Source of the DNA: Acorus gramineus
Taxonomy: Eukaryota > Streptophyta > Magnoliopsida > Acorales > Acoraceae
Length of the DNA stretch: 64,000 bases
NCBI GenBank assembly: GCA_030737835.1
Contig: CM060854.1
Location: 21,103,524-21,167,523, forward strand
Direction: 5' to 3'
Below the pieces are notes generated by a model, which was given only the letters and a program-made list of their open reading frames with translations, had not been told where the DNA came from and did not search any database. The translations under genes were made by a program, and so were the position numbers. Positions 46,881-57,412 of this stretch are shown here, one piece after another; positions within the stretch are counted from its first letter, which is position 1; every line of letters starts with the position of its first letter.

Positions 46881-47575
46881 TGTTGGGTTTTGTGGGCCCA
46901 TATGGGGTCCAGTCCAATTGAGAGCTTGAGAAGCCCATGTGAAACAACTGCATGTGTTCATGCATGTACACGTGCTTATAAGCATGTGGATAAGGCCCTA
47001 ATAAGGCTTCTTCTTCATCACGTCAAACAACAACGCAGTGAGGTATTCCGCGGCGGCTGTTTGGTGCGGCAACAGTGAAGAGAGAGAGGAGAGGAGAGGA
47101 GAGAGAGAAGAAAAGGTGTTCCTTCTTCATATACTTCTATACGTATTCTGATCTACATCGAGGTTGTGTTCTCCATATTATTTGAAAGATTATTTAGGGT
47201 TTTATTGAGGTAACCATGCAACCCTCTATCATATTCTATTCCTTAAGTTTTGGGCAAAGCTTGAGAGGACATTTATTCTCATTATATTTTGATATAGTGG
47301 ATTATTATTAGATTGTCCCATGGATGTAGGCTTACGCTGAACCACATTAAATTGGGTGTTTCTTGTGGTTTGCTTACTTTTATATTTTTCTGATTGCGTC
47401 GGTGATTGATTTGGATGTAGGCTTACGCTGAACCACATTAAATTGGGTGTTTCTTGTGGTTTGCTTACTTTTATATTTTTCTGATTGCGTCGGTGATTGA
47501 TTTAGGCTTCGTATAATTTATTCCGCGATTATTATTATTTATTTTACACAAATAAAATTATTAAAAATCCCAACA
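46881..47575 (+). repeat. Copia 1 3' LTR with 91-bp duplication
   Basis: 695 bp. The extra length relative to the 5' LTR is a near-perfect tandem duplication of 91 bp (47321-47411 and 47412-47502). Confidence 0.9.
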
Positions 47576-49560
47576 TAACCCAAGCTCACATGGGCAATTT
47601 TTCTCGAACCCTCGGCATTCAACAAGGGACAAAACCCTCCCTTTCACATGGAAATGGGTGTCCATGACCAATGGCACAAGGTCGGGTGGGACGATGAGTT
47701 ATATATTTAGTGAACGCATGTATATTCAGTTCATTTTATAATCTCATCCGCAGTTTAGAAATGTCCATCTACCCATCCATGTACTATAATAGTATAACAA
47801 TATAAAAATTAAAGAAATATATATTTTTTAAATAAAAAAATGTACTAATATATTTCAATATGTATTTATTTAAATGGGTGACTATATATTTTTTTAAAAA
47901 GAACCGATGAAAGCTACCAACTAGACTACACACAGGATTGACATATCATTTTCATATTTAATACAATCAAAATTCAGAAATCTAATTAATTTGAATGATT
48001 AATTCTACACATTCTCCGCCGTCTTCGCATTAAACATTGAAGTTTTTTTAACATGTTTGTATTATATTAATGACAACAAATTTTAAAAAACAATTTAATT
48101 TTCTCTATAATATTACAGTCTTTATTTTATATGATTCATAAATGTGGATATATCGTATCAAATAAAATACTTGTCGAATATACGTCGCACACGAACCCGT
48201 CGATGCCCAACTCTTGTCACATTGGGTTTAGTGGGTTTAACAGTTAACCCTACTCAATTTTTTTGAAAAAAAAAAAACAAATTGGTGCAGTGTGGCTTGA
48301 TAAAAGAATTGGATTCTGATGAAGAATAATAGAAAGTTTTAATTATTGATTTAAAACGTGTGGCTTTGACATTTACAAGAGTAGTGCAAATATTTTTCCT
48401 TTATAATTTTTTTTTTTTGTTACATATATAGGTTGTAGAGGAATTGAATATTTGAATGAGTTTCTATTTGGTTGATATTGTAGATAACATTTTGTTTTCT
48501 GTATTCGTCTTATAAAACTTTTGCACAGACACGTTTTTGTTTTAACCAATCTTCTTTTCCATATAGTAATAATGAATCTATACCTTGAAAAATACATGAT
48601 TATGAAAAATATTATAATTTAATTTCGTCCCACTATATTAAATTCATGACTTCACAACCGTGCATTACAGATATTTAAATATCTTGACCTGACTTATCCA
48701 ACCATGGATCCATAACAGTGATGGAGATGACGTAGAATTATTTAATTAGTTATTTTTGTTGGAAATGTAGAATTATTTTAAATGTATGTTTTGGTTTCTT
48801 GTGATATTTATAAAACCACGACACAACACGCATTTAATATTAAAGAATAGATGTAGAATAGATAGCGTAGCTAAATAGTGTGGAATAATACTAAAATTTT
48901 TTGTTTCTTTCCAAGAAATAAATTATTATGATATATATATATATATAATAATATATATTTTAATAAATTAGTATATGTTTAAAAGATTAGTGAGAGTTAT
49001 TGTCATGAGGCACGACAATGGTTATTTGAGATTCTCAAAAATTAGTCACACCTAATATATCACTAAATGTGTGATTAGTAACATCTTAACAGAAAGAGAA
49101 AACTAACATCAAGTGATTAGCAAACTAAAAAATTGAGATTCAATTATTTAAATCAGTAAACATCTCATCTTTATATAAAGAGATTAAAAGATCAAATTCA
49201 AATAAGTATCATTTTTAAAAATATAAAATAAAATAAATTAGTGAGAGTTATTGACGGGATGCACGCAGGGACTGTACTTATCATTTCCCTTAGATTTAAT
49301 GGTAGGTTTTGATGTATATTTTATGGTGTGATTATATCATCTGTGCAATGCGAGGATACTGGGGACCAGTAGACCCCTCCGGTCCCGAATATACATTTAA
49401 TCTCGACCGTTAGTCTTTTCTGAACCTTCTAGAATCTGCAACAAACGGTCGTGGCACGTTATTTCCCAATACTTTCCGGTCAAGTAGTCTCTGTCTCCCA
49501 ACTATTGGTTCCCCGTTTCATGTACAAAAAAAAAAACTGTATGAGACCATCTCATCTTCT
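47576..49560. other. AT-rich spacer
   Basis: 47580-47700 is probably old ALDH-A upstream sequence displaced by the Copia insertion. The remainder is AT-rich, with (AT)n near 48938-48955 and no recognised gene. Confidence 0.4.
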
Positions 49561-49584
49561 ACACAAGGACTTTGGGGCTTATTT

Positions 49585-49965
49585 GTGGAGGGGAAGGACA
49601 GAAGCAGCTCTGTTTCTTTGAGTTGGTGGTGGTGGTACCAATGTTTGAGAGGATTCATAGATTTGAACCTCCTTAGAATGTCCCAAAATCATCCTCCTCT
49701 TCATTTGTTGTGGCTCTTTGGCTTGAAATTTGAGAGGACCCTGTGCACCACAAGTAACAACTTGTTCTTGCTCTTCACTGCTCTAACCCTCTCTGTCTGC
49801 TTGAGACATAGAACCCAAGTTTGGAACTGCAAAAATAACAAGAACCCAAGTTTGGTAGTTAATGATTTATTCAATTCTATAAGGAGTGCTCTTCAAACCT
49901 TGGTTGCAGAATATATTAGTACAATGCAGAATGAGAATAACTACTATAGCAGAAGACCAATATGA
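49585..49965 (+). CDS. Hypothetical 126-codon open frame
   Basis: The frame begins with SVSLSWWWWYQ and includes a hydrophobic segment (NNLFLLFTALTLSVCL) at residues 59-74, then a polar tail. Composition is less AT-rich than the surroundings, and possible polyadenylation words (AATAATAGAAAATA) lie at 50088-50100. I know no family like it, and an ATG inside (MSQNHPPLHLLW) could equally be the start. It may be part of an untranslated or non-coding transcript. Confidence 0.22.
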   Translation: MEGKDRSSSVSLSWWWWYQCLRGFIDLNLLRMSQNHPPLHLLWLFGLKFERTLCTTSNNLFLLFTALTLSVCLRHRTQVWNCKNNKNPSLVVNDLFNSIRSALQTLVAEYISTMQNENNYYSRRPI

Positions 49966-50180
49966 AGACATAGTATTAAGGGAAATCAGTACAGCATACT
50001 CTTATTACTCTGTTTCTTTGTATAAGCTCATGGCAGAGCCCTGATAACTTTGTATGATTGTTTTGATTGTACATATGATCATTTTTGAATAATAGAAAAT
50101 ATATATAACCTATCAAGGGTCTTTCACTACTAAAAAGTAAAAACAAGGAGAATATGTAGAATAATGTAAATAATTATAGT

Positions 50181-50512
50181 GGGGAAGCAAACAATGTACA
50201 TGAAACATGATCTTTGAATATCTTACTCGTGCACAGTAGAACATCTCATGAACCGAAGAACCAGATACAATTCAATCAAATTCATGCTTTCAAAATAAGA
50301 AATAGTAGACCAAAAACATACCCAACATTGGAAATCTTCTAAAACTGGATTTCCACTCAAGATATCATGGGGAAAAAAAAACTTATTGTCAGTGGGAAAG
50401 CAAACCAAGTACATGAAACATGATCTTTTTAATAACTTGATCTTGCATAATTAACCATCTCATGATCCAAAACCACACACAATTCAAACAAGTTCATTCT
50501 TTCAAAATAAGA
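50181..50512. repeat. Tandem duplication, unit about 213 bp
   Basis: 50181-50312 and 50394-50512 share GTACATGAAACATGATCTTT, CATCTCATGA.CC and TTCAAAATAAGAA in order. Confidence 0.6.
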
Positions 50513-50829
50513 AGAAAAAAAAAAAACCCAAGACTGATGCTCTCAACAAAAATGTTAGAGGAAATTAAGATTCATACAAACCCTATAAAAAATGTTTTGA
50601 GGAAAAGATTCATAGAAACCCTAAAATCCTACAACAAATCATAATTGAATCAACACTAAATCATTGTTAAAATAAGAAAAAGAAAAAGAAATACTGAATC
50701 AATCCTGAATTAACAAAAAGAAAGAAAAATAGAACACAGTGAAACCCTAAATCACATAATGAAATCTTAATAAGAAAAAACCCAAATCAAAGAAAACCAA
50801 AACACAAGATAAACCCTAACATCAATTAA

Positions 50830-51060
50830 GTAAAAATCAATCAAACCGGCGCATCGGCGGCGTCGCCTCCGGCGGATCAGATCCGACGCGTCGATGTCGG
50901 CATCTCCGATCAGATCCGACGTGTTTGTGAGAGAGTGAGAGGGGAGGGGGGGTGGTTGTTGTGGGAGAGTATGTGTGAGAGGAGTGGAGAGGGAAGAACG
51001 ACAGAAACAGATCGAGAAAGAGAGAGAAGAACGAGGTGGTCGTCGCTGCACCCCGAGGTG
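50830..51060 (-). other. Gene-leader-like GC/CT-rich segment
   Basis: On the minus strand a CT-rich leader (51040-50950) is followed by GC-rich text with twin GTCGGATCTGATC blocks and then GTTAGGGTTT, like the 5' end of a plant housekeeping gene. Frames are short and no protein is recognised. Confidence 0.25.
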
Positions 51061-51063
51061 TTC

Positions 51064-51094
<31 letters not shown>

Positions 51095-51141
51095 TCCCGA
51101 TGTGCTTTGGGTGGGGTTTTTTTTTTTTTTTAAAAAAAAAA

Positions 51142-51234
51142 ACGTGAACCGTGCGATCGCGAGATCAGCGATCGCACGGTCACGACTTTGGGCGCACGAT
51201 GGGGTGCACGGTCGCACGACCGCACCCCATCGTC
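51142..51234. repeat. Two perfect-stem GC-rich hairpins beside (TA)n
   Basis: Hairpin 1 is CCGTGCGATCGC, loop GAGATCA, GCGATCGCACGG (about 51148-51178). Hairpin 2 is CGATGGGGTGC, 14-base loop, GCACCCCATCG (about 51197-51232). A (TA)n/(TG)n tract follows at once (51238-51272). Confidence 0.75.
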
Positions 51235-51238
51235 TCCC

Positions 51239-51271
<33 letters not shown>

Positions 51272-51443
51272 ATTTTTACATGAATGTTCTGAAAGATAGT
51301 GAAAACGATTTTTATAGAAAAATTAATTAAAAATAACTTTTCGAAATCTCTTATTCCAATCAATTTTGAGGATAAATTGGTTTTCAAATTAGTGTGTAAA
51401 GTCCCAATTCCACTGTCACATGCCTCATTAGTGTTATATATTG

Positions 51444-51505
51444 AACAGAGAAAAAAAAGAGATGCTTTTAATAAGCCTCTTGTTCCTTATCTTTTATTTT
51501 TAAGA
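51444..51505 (-). mobile_element. Copia 3 LTR end, second copy
   Basis: Repeats the LTR end at 51745-51792 in the same orientation (GAACAGAGAAAAAAA.AGAG, TTTTAATAA.CCTCTTGTTCC). It is probably the 3' LTR remnant after an internal deletion. Confidence 0.55.
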
Positions 51506-51516
51506 TTGTTTTCATT

Positions 51517-51699
51517 TTACTTTTCTAAAGCAAATAATTGGTATATATGGTCAAGTTTAAAGAGGACAACATGAGTGATATTGAACAAGGGAGCAAGATG
51601 AAATGTAGAGAGGTTGTGAATACCTTGTGGAGAAAGGTCGGTTTGTTGTAAAGTAGTAATAGATACATTTGATGGATTGTCATTCTCATCTATAGCCAT
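51517..51699 (-). pseudogene. Copia 3 gag start
   Basis: 60 codons from 51699 (MAIDENDNPSNVSITTLQQT), ending in FKLDHIYQLFALEK. This corresponds to the opening of a Copia gag, where FKLD..NY.LW is usual. It follows the primer site by about 35 bp and then stops. Confidence 0.6.
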
Positions 51700-51732
51700 T
51701 GATGTGTGGAAAAGAACTATGTTAGGATAATA

Positions 51733-51744
51733 GCTCTGATACCA
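51733..51744 (-). other. Copia 3 primer-binding site
   Basis: The minus strand reads TGGTATCAGAGC directly after an LTR ending CA at 51745. Confidence 0.85.
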
Positions 51745-52615
51745 TGAACAGAGAAAAAAAGAGGGATGTTTTTAATAAACCTCTTGTTCCTTTAAAAATC
51801 AAGGTGTTCATATGGCTTTTGTACATAGAACGACTCCTCACGAGAGCGTACCGGGCTAAGTGGGTGCCAAACAACCCAATGGAGTGCCCCCTATGCTCAA
51901 CAACGGTGAAAACAGTCCAACATTTGTTTTGCGGATGCCCAATGACGAGGGTGTTTTGGGTGGAGATAGGGGCACAAACGGGGATTCGGATGCCATGCCA
52001 CACCATCGCAGAGCTATGGGAAGCCGGGAAAACGCTTAAAAGGGTGGACGACAACAGCTTGGCAGCGGTGGTATCGCACGCCATTATATTGGCGGGAGCA
52101 TGGACAATGTGGAAGATTTGAAACAATACGGTGTTCAACGGCGCACGCGTGTATCAAAAAAATATGTGGGAGATGTTTCAAGGATGTATGCGGGATTGGA
52201 GGCGATATATAGCGAAGGCGAAGGGCATTCAATTCCGCAACGGGAGCCTATACATAGAGGGGTGATCGGGTGCGTGCTTCTTCCACCGGTTAGATGTCTC
52301 ATCTAACCTCGAGGAAGGGCGTCATGAGCCGCCCTCAAATGATTTTGTTTCTAACCAGGCTTTTTTATTATTGTCTTATGTTTCTATTCTCCTATCCCTC
52401 CGTTCGGAGTTTGTAATTCGAATTCAGTAAATGAAATCGAGTAGCAAACATCTACCTTTTCTTCAAAAAAAAATAAACCTCTTGTTCCTTATTTTTTATT
52501 GAAAGCTTGAGGCTGTGTATATAATACAGCTCAAGATGTAAATGCACTAAATCAACTTTCGGTTACAACTAATAAGATAGAGATTGATTTAGTCAAAGCA
52601 TGCTAACTGGATAAA
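51745..52615 (-). mobile_element. Copia 3 5' LTR split by a LINE
   Basis: The LTR runs leftward to its CA end at 51745. It is interrupted by the LINE fragment 51793-52471 and continues to about 52610, giving about 190 bp of LTR without the insert. The outer (TG) boundary is estimated. Confidence 0.55.
51793..52471 (+). mobile_element. 5'-truncated LINE 3' end with target duplication
   Basis: Flanked by AATAAACCTCTTGTTCCTT at 51774-51792 and 52472-52490 (19 bp, identical). It begins inside the zf-RVT region (LKIKVFIWLLYIERLLTRAY), keeps the zinc finger CPLCSTTVKTVQHLFCGCPM, and ends in an A run. Stops at 52119 and beyond. Same family as 18574-23152 by tail sequence. Confidence 0.9.
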
Positions 52616-52619
52616 ACAT

Positions 52620-53058
52620 TAAAAAACAGAGATATATTGTTATCTTATATATATTTCATTATAAATTTTTCTGGATCCATTCAATTCAGTGCAGTATGTA
52701 TTTTATTTGTTATAACATATACATCATTAGATGATGAGATTATTTAAAAAAAAAATTAAAACACATGTAAACTAAAATTAATACGAAAAAAAATAACCGT
52801 GAAGTACCAGTATAACAGGACTTTCATTTAGTTGCTATACATGTCAAATTACTATTTATAATGAAAGTCATATGAACAGTGACTCATTATCATTGATGAA
52901 TTCAATACCTTATTTTTTATGCAGAATTCAATACAATAAATTGGGATCTAAAATTTAAAAATTTAAAATAAAATAAAATTTGCACTGCATGTGACATATT
53001 GAGAATGATGGATCATTTTTTTTTCCTTTCTATTCAATGCAATTAACTTAAGCATTAT
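52620..53058. other. AT-rich spacer
   Basis: Nothing recognised. Confidence 0.4.
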
Positions 53059-53066
53059 CATATAAC

Positions 53067-53477
53067 TAAGCCTGTCAATCGAATAGATACTAAATATCTG
53101 AAAAAAATATTCGTATCTAATATTCGACGGATATTAAAAGTAAGTATTCCTATCCGATCTGAAAATCTAAATTCGGATACGGATAATTATCCAAAAAACC
53201 TGAAAATTTGATGAATATGGAATGATTAAAATATCCAAAGACCTAATATTAAAAATAAAAATCATATATCTAATATTTGAATTATGATGGAATAGATAAT
53301 AATAATAAAATAATATTTTCAGATACGGATATTTTTCGAATCAGATACAAGCATATCCGTATCCAATCCAAAAAATTTCAGATACAGATACGAATTTTTC
53401 AGATATGATATTTTTTGAATTTTTGGATACAGATTCGAATTGGATAAAAGTATTTTTTCAAATAATTGACAGACTTA
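53067..53477. mobile_element. hAT-type MITE, 411 bp
   Basis: Inverted ends TAAGCCTGTCAATCGAAT and TAAGTCTGTCAATTATTT. The 8-bp flanks CATATAAC (53059-53066) and CATGTAAC (53478-53485) match at seven positions. The interior repeats GGATACGGATA/ATATCCGTATCC words in both orientations. Confidence 0.7.
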
Positions 53478-53945
53478 CATGTAACTATGTAAGGCTTCAT
53501 TTCCTTTTCATTCAAAAAAAAAAGTTTCATTACCTCACTAGAAAAATATAAATAAAATGCACTTACATAAGTAACCGCCTTTGGGGGCATATTAAGATTT
53601 TTTTTTCTTTCACTAATAAGCAGGCCTAATATTTATTCATGAAAATTAACTCACTTTATCTTTTGAATAAGTTCAAACTTAATATATCAGCTTTGTTGTG
53701 TAAATTCTTTTTATCCTTTGGCTAAAAGGTAGAATTTTGATGAAAAAGTGTTTGAGCAAAATTATGCTTTTTAAAAAAATAAAAAACACAAATGTTTTTT
53801 ATTTTCATTTCAATACGTAGTGATGGGATTTTTAACGTGTCTGGATGACGACATGTGTCCATCAAAATCCCATCAATACGTACTGATATGAAAATTTCCG
53901 TTCCAAATGCTGCCACAAAAATAAAATTAATTAAAAAATTGTTAT

Positions 53946-54255
53946 TGTTGTGAATATGGTGGATAACCACCACTTCTCTAACCCATAACCTCCCCCACTC
54001 TTCAACTCCACAACCTCCCCCACTCTTCTATTCCATAACACTCCCATTATTGCCCCACTATCTCCCCCTCACCTCTATAAACTTGTAACTCTCCACCTTT
54101 GGGATTCCTCTATGCACCCTATAAATAGAGGGGTTCTCTCTTGTATTCAACCAACAAAATAGTGAATAAATGATCTCTCTCTACTTCTCTTCTCTATATG
54201 CTTGTGTGTTTTGTTTATATACTCTTATATATCATATTCTATTTAGTTTACAACA
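53946..54255 (+). repeat. Copia 2 5' LTR
   Basis: 310 bp; contains a TATAAATAG box (about 54120-54128) and two copies of the ACCTCCCCCACTCTTC-type unit. Confidence 0.93.
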
Positions 54256-54275
54256 CGTTATCAGCACGAGAAGCT
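54256..54275 (+). other. Copia 2 primer-site region
   Basis: The LTR is followed by CGTTATCAGCACGAGAAGC, not the initiator-Met complement seen in Copia 1. The primer tRNA is not identified here. Confidence 0.5.
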
Positions 54276-54759
54276 CTTTGTTAAAGAGAAAGGTTTGTAT
54301 CGATGGGTTCTTAATGATCTATATCAAAAATATACTCTCCCTTGATGTTATGTATTTTTATGTAAATCATCTACTACATACATATGATTAATTTTTTTCA
54401 ATATGCATGGAACCGTATGCAAATTATGTGTAGAACCCGTATACATCTATCTTTTATTTTCATCTGATGTACTGCATACATCTATCTTTTATTTTCATGC
54501 ATACAATCCCCGTGAAAATTTTCCATACATATGTTATGATATGATTAATTTATGAAAACTAGTATGCAATTTTTCATGCAACAGTATGCGGCATCTATCA
54601 TTTGATTATTTATTTTTCATGTAACTGTTCATGTTTGTCATCTTTTATTAAAATTTAAATATTATACATCTATGTGTAGAACCAGAAGTTCTCACAAATA
54701 TCAATTAATTTGATATTTATATTTGATTTGAAATTCATTTTAATGTTACAATGTCATGT

Positions 54760-55200
54760 GTCCCTATAGGATCATACAAAAATTGTAATTACATGGATCC
54801 CTGAAGGACCATGTAGAAGTTATGAATAATGTGTCCAATAAGACCATGCAAATTTTATTCTATCCCTGAAGGACTACAAAAATTATTACATGGATCCTTG
54901 AAGAATCATGTAAAAGATATGATTAAAAATGTCCCTGAAGGACTATGATTATATTGTATCCATGAAGGATCATACAAATTTTATTTTATTTTATCCCTGA
55001 AGGACTGTACAAAAATTATGATTATATGAATATTTGAAGGATCATGTAAAATTTTATTTTGTTCTATCCCTGAAGGACTATACAAAAATCATGATTGTTC
55101 GTGTCCCTGTAGGACCAAACAAAAGTTATATGATATATTTTTTGGGTCCTTGAAGGACCAAATAATAATAAAAAAAGGATCCATGTATCCCAGCAGGAAC
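54760..55200. repeat. Array of TCCCTGAAGGACCATG-type units
   Basis: About ten degenerate units of 35-60 bp, each with (A/T)TCC.TGAAGGA.CATG or a close variant. The array lies in the leader where gag should begin. Confidence 0.75.
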
Positions 55201-55209
55201 ATGTAAATT

Positions 55210-55488
55210 ATGATTAGATTTCACCATCATCATCATAATGAAGAGGATTTAAAGATTAATACCTCATTGACAAAGGTCCACCGGCCATTATGCCTCAAAT
55301 ATGCTCCAGTTGTAGCAATATTGAGAGCATCAATTTTATATATTCTCGTTGCCGAACAACGATTTTTTTTAAATGGCATAGCATCATTACCCGAAGTAAA
55401 TGCATTATATTTTATGTTCGCCATGGAAGTTGTGGTCATGAATGATGAGATCATGATTTATATAGTTGAGAAAGCACAACAATCATAA
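55210..55488 (+). pseudogene. Copia 2 gag remnant
   Basis: The frame contains YILVAEQ....ASLPEVNALY, resembling the end of the gag core of this family (LLVAEQNNEL...APFPEVNA). Upstream gag is absent, and the following zinc-knuckle region is not recognisable. Confidence 0.45.
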
Positions 55489-55747
55489 AGTTTGTAAAAT
55501 ATCTCAAATCACTAGAAGTGATTTGCTATTAAACAAAAGCATAATTGAAGGGAAAAGGGTTGCAGAACAAACCCCTAACACAAGGAAAATGATTGTTATG
55601 TATTTGGTGCTTTAAAAATATGGTCACGTACCTGATGTACGATCAGACTTTTATAATTTTTATAATTATAATTTTTCTTTGTTATCTAAAATCCATTTTT
55701 CTTATTTTTATATTTATCTTATTTATTTCATTTTTTTTTTTACAAGA

Positions 55748-57412
55748 ATGGCTATGGTTGGTGACATTTGTCTAGCAGACAGCGCTACAACACATACGAT
55801 CCTACGAAATAAACAATATTTCTCGACATTGACATTAATCAATGCAAATGTTAATACCATTTCTGGTACTACGAAATTAATTGAAGGCTCCGGAAGAGCA
55901 AATATAATATTACCAGGAGGTACAAAATTTTGTATTAATGATGCATTATATTCAGCAAGATCCAGAAGAAATCTGCTAAGTTTTAAGGATATCCGTCTTA
56001 ATGGATATCATATTGAGACTATCAATGAAAACAATATGGAGTATTTATGCATTACTTCAATTGTTTCAGGCCAAAAACATGTATTAGAGAAACTTCATGC
56101 TTTCTCATCTGGGTTGTATTATACAACCATAAAAACAATCGAATCATATGCTGTAATGAACCAGAAGTTCTATGATTCAGATATTTTTACACTTTGGCAT
56201 GATCGTCTCGGGCATCCAGGATCTACAATGATGCGTCGAATAATTGATAATTCATTTGGGCATTCGTTAAAGAACCAGAAGATTCTTTTACCTAATCACT
56301 ATCAATGCACTTCGTGCTCACAAGGAAAATTGATAGTTAGACCATCCCCTACAAAAGTCAATGTTGAGTCACCAACATTTTTGCAAAGAATCCAAGGGGA
56401 TATATGTGGCCCAATCCACCCCCCATGTGGACCATTCAAGTATTTTATGGTATTGATAGACGCATCTGCTAGATGGTCGCATGTTTGTCTATTATCCACT
56501 CGGAATGCTGCATTTGCAAGACTACTTGCTCAGATAATCCGATTACAGTCGCATTTTTCGGATTATCATATAAAGTCAATACGCCTTGATGGAGCTGGTG
56601 AATTCACATCGAAAACTTTTAACGACTATTGTATGTCGCATGGCATCGATGTTGAACACCCTGTTGCTCATGTGCACACCCAAAATGGATTAGCTGAATC
56701 ATTTATTAAGCATCTTCAGCTAATTGCACGTCCTATGCTTTTGAGGACAAAATTACCCGTTTCAGCTTGGGGTCATGCTATATTGCATGCAGCAGCATTA
56801 GTTCGCCTTCGGCCAACTGCTTATCATCAATATTCCCCTTTACAGCTCGTACTGGGTCATCAACCAAATATTTCACATCTTCGAATTTTTGGTTGTGCTG
56901 TACAAGTTCCTATTGCCCCTACACAACGAACTAAAATGGGCCCTCAACGTCGATTGGGAATTTATGTAGGCTTTGATTCTCCTTCTATTATAAGATATCT
57001 TGAACCATTGACAGGGGATGTTTTTACCGCTCGATTTGCGGATTGTCATTTTGATGAGACAATATTCCCGTCGTTAGGGGGAGAAAATCCGTCGCCAGAA
57101 GAACGACGTGAACTTACATGGAAAACTCCATCTTTGTCTCATCTTGATCCTCGCACTAATCAATGTGAAACTGAAGTGCAAAGAATCACCCATCTTCAAA
57201 GAATTGCGCATCAATTGCCAGATGCATTCAATGATGCAGCAAAAGTGATGAAATCACATATTCCAGCTGCTAATACTCCAGCTCGAATTAATGTTCCAAT
57301 AGGAAAAACTGTTAATATGCCGGCTAATGAATCAACAAAAACACGCCTGAAGCGTGGAAGACCTATAGGCTCAAAAGATTCAGCTCCCCGAAGGAAAAAC
57401 AATGAAGAATAA
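55748..57412 (+). pseudogene. Copia 2 protease and integrase
   Basis: Open frame with CLADSATTHTILRNKQYF (protease, Asp-Ser in place of the usual DSG/DTG), LWHDRLGHPG (GAG-pre-integrase), GDICGPI...VLIDASARW and LDGAGEFTSKTFNDYC (integrase D, D and E), then LRIFGCAV. It ends with the basic stretch RLKRGRPIGSKDSAPRRKN, a probable nuclear-targeting sequence, before TAA at 57410. The N-terminal extension upstream of 55748 is Phe/Ile-rich and not part of a Copia protein. Confidence 0.93.

Larger units (their letters stand above)
43580..47575 (+). mobile_element. Ty1/Copia element 1, internally deleted
   Basis: The LTRs begin TGTTGGGTTTTGTGGGCC and end AAAAATCCCAACA (43580-44186 and 46881-47575). 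The primer site TGGTATCAGAGC (initiator-Met tRNA) is at 44189-44200, and the purine tract AGAGGGGGAGA is at 46869-46879. The interior carries gag, protease and integrase but no reverse transcriptase or RNase H, so it is non-autonomous. The flanks AACCT and TAACC are not an exact target duplication. It sits about 420 bp upstream of the ALDH-A start codon, in opposite orientation to the gene. Confidence 0.93.

Noticed and set aside
52014-52306. Small open frames beside the LINE fragment
   Set aside because: Out-of-frame or antisense readings of the zf-RVT tail.
54760-55200. CRISPR-like regularly repeated array
   Set aside because: Units are degenerate and irregularly spaced, inside a plant retrotransposon; no cas genes and not a prokaryote.
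55679-55747. Upstream methionine extending the Copia 2 protease frame
   Set aside because: Residues are Phe/Ile/Tyr-rich from AT DNA and do not match Copia polyproteins; homology starts near 55748.
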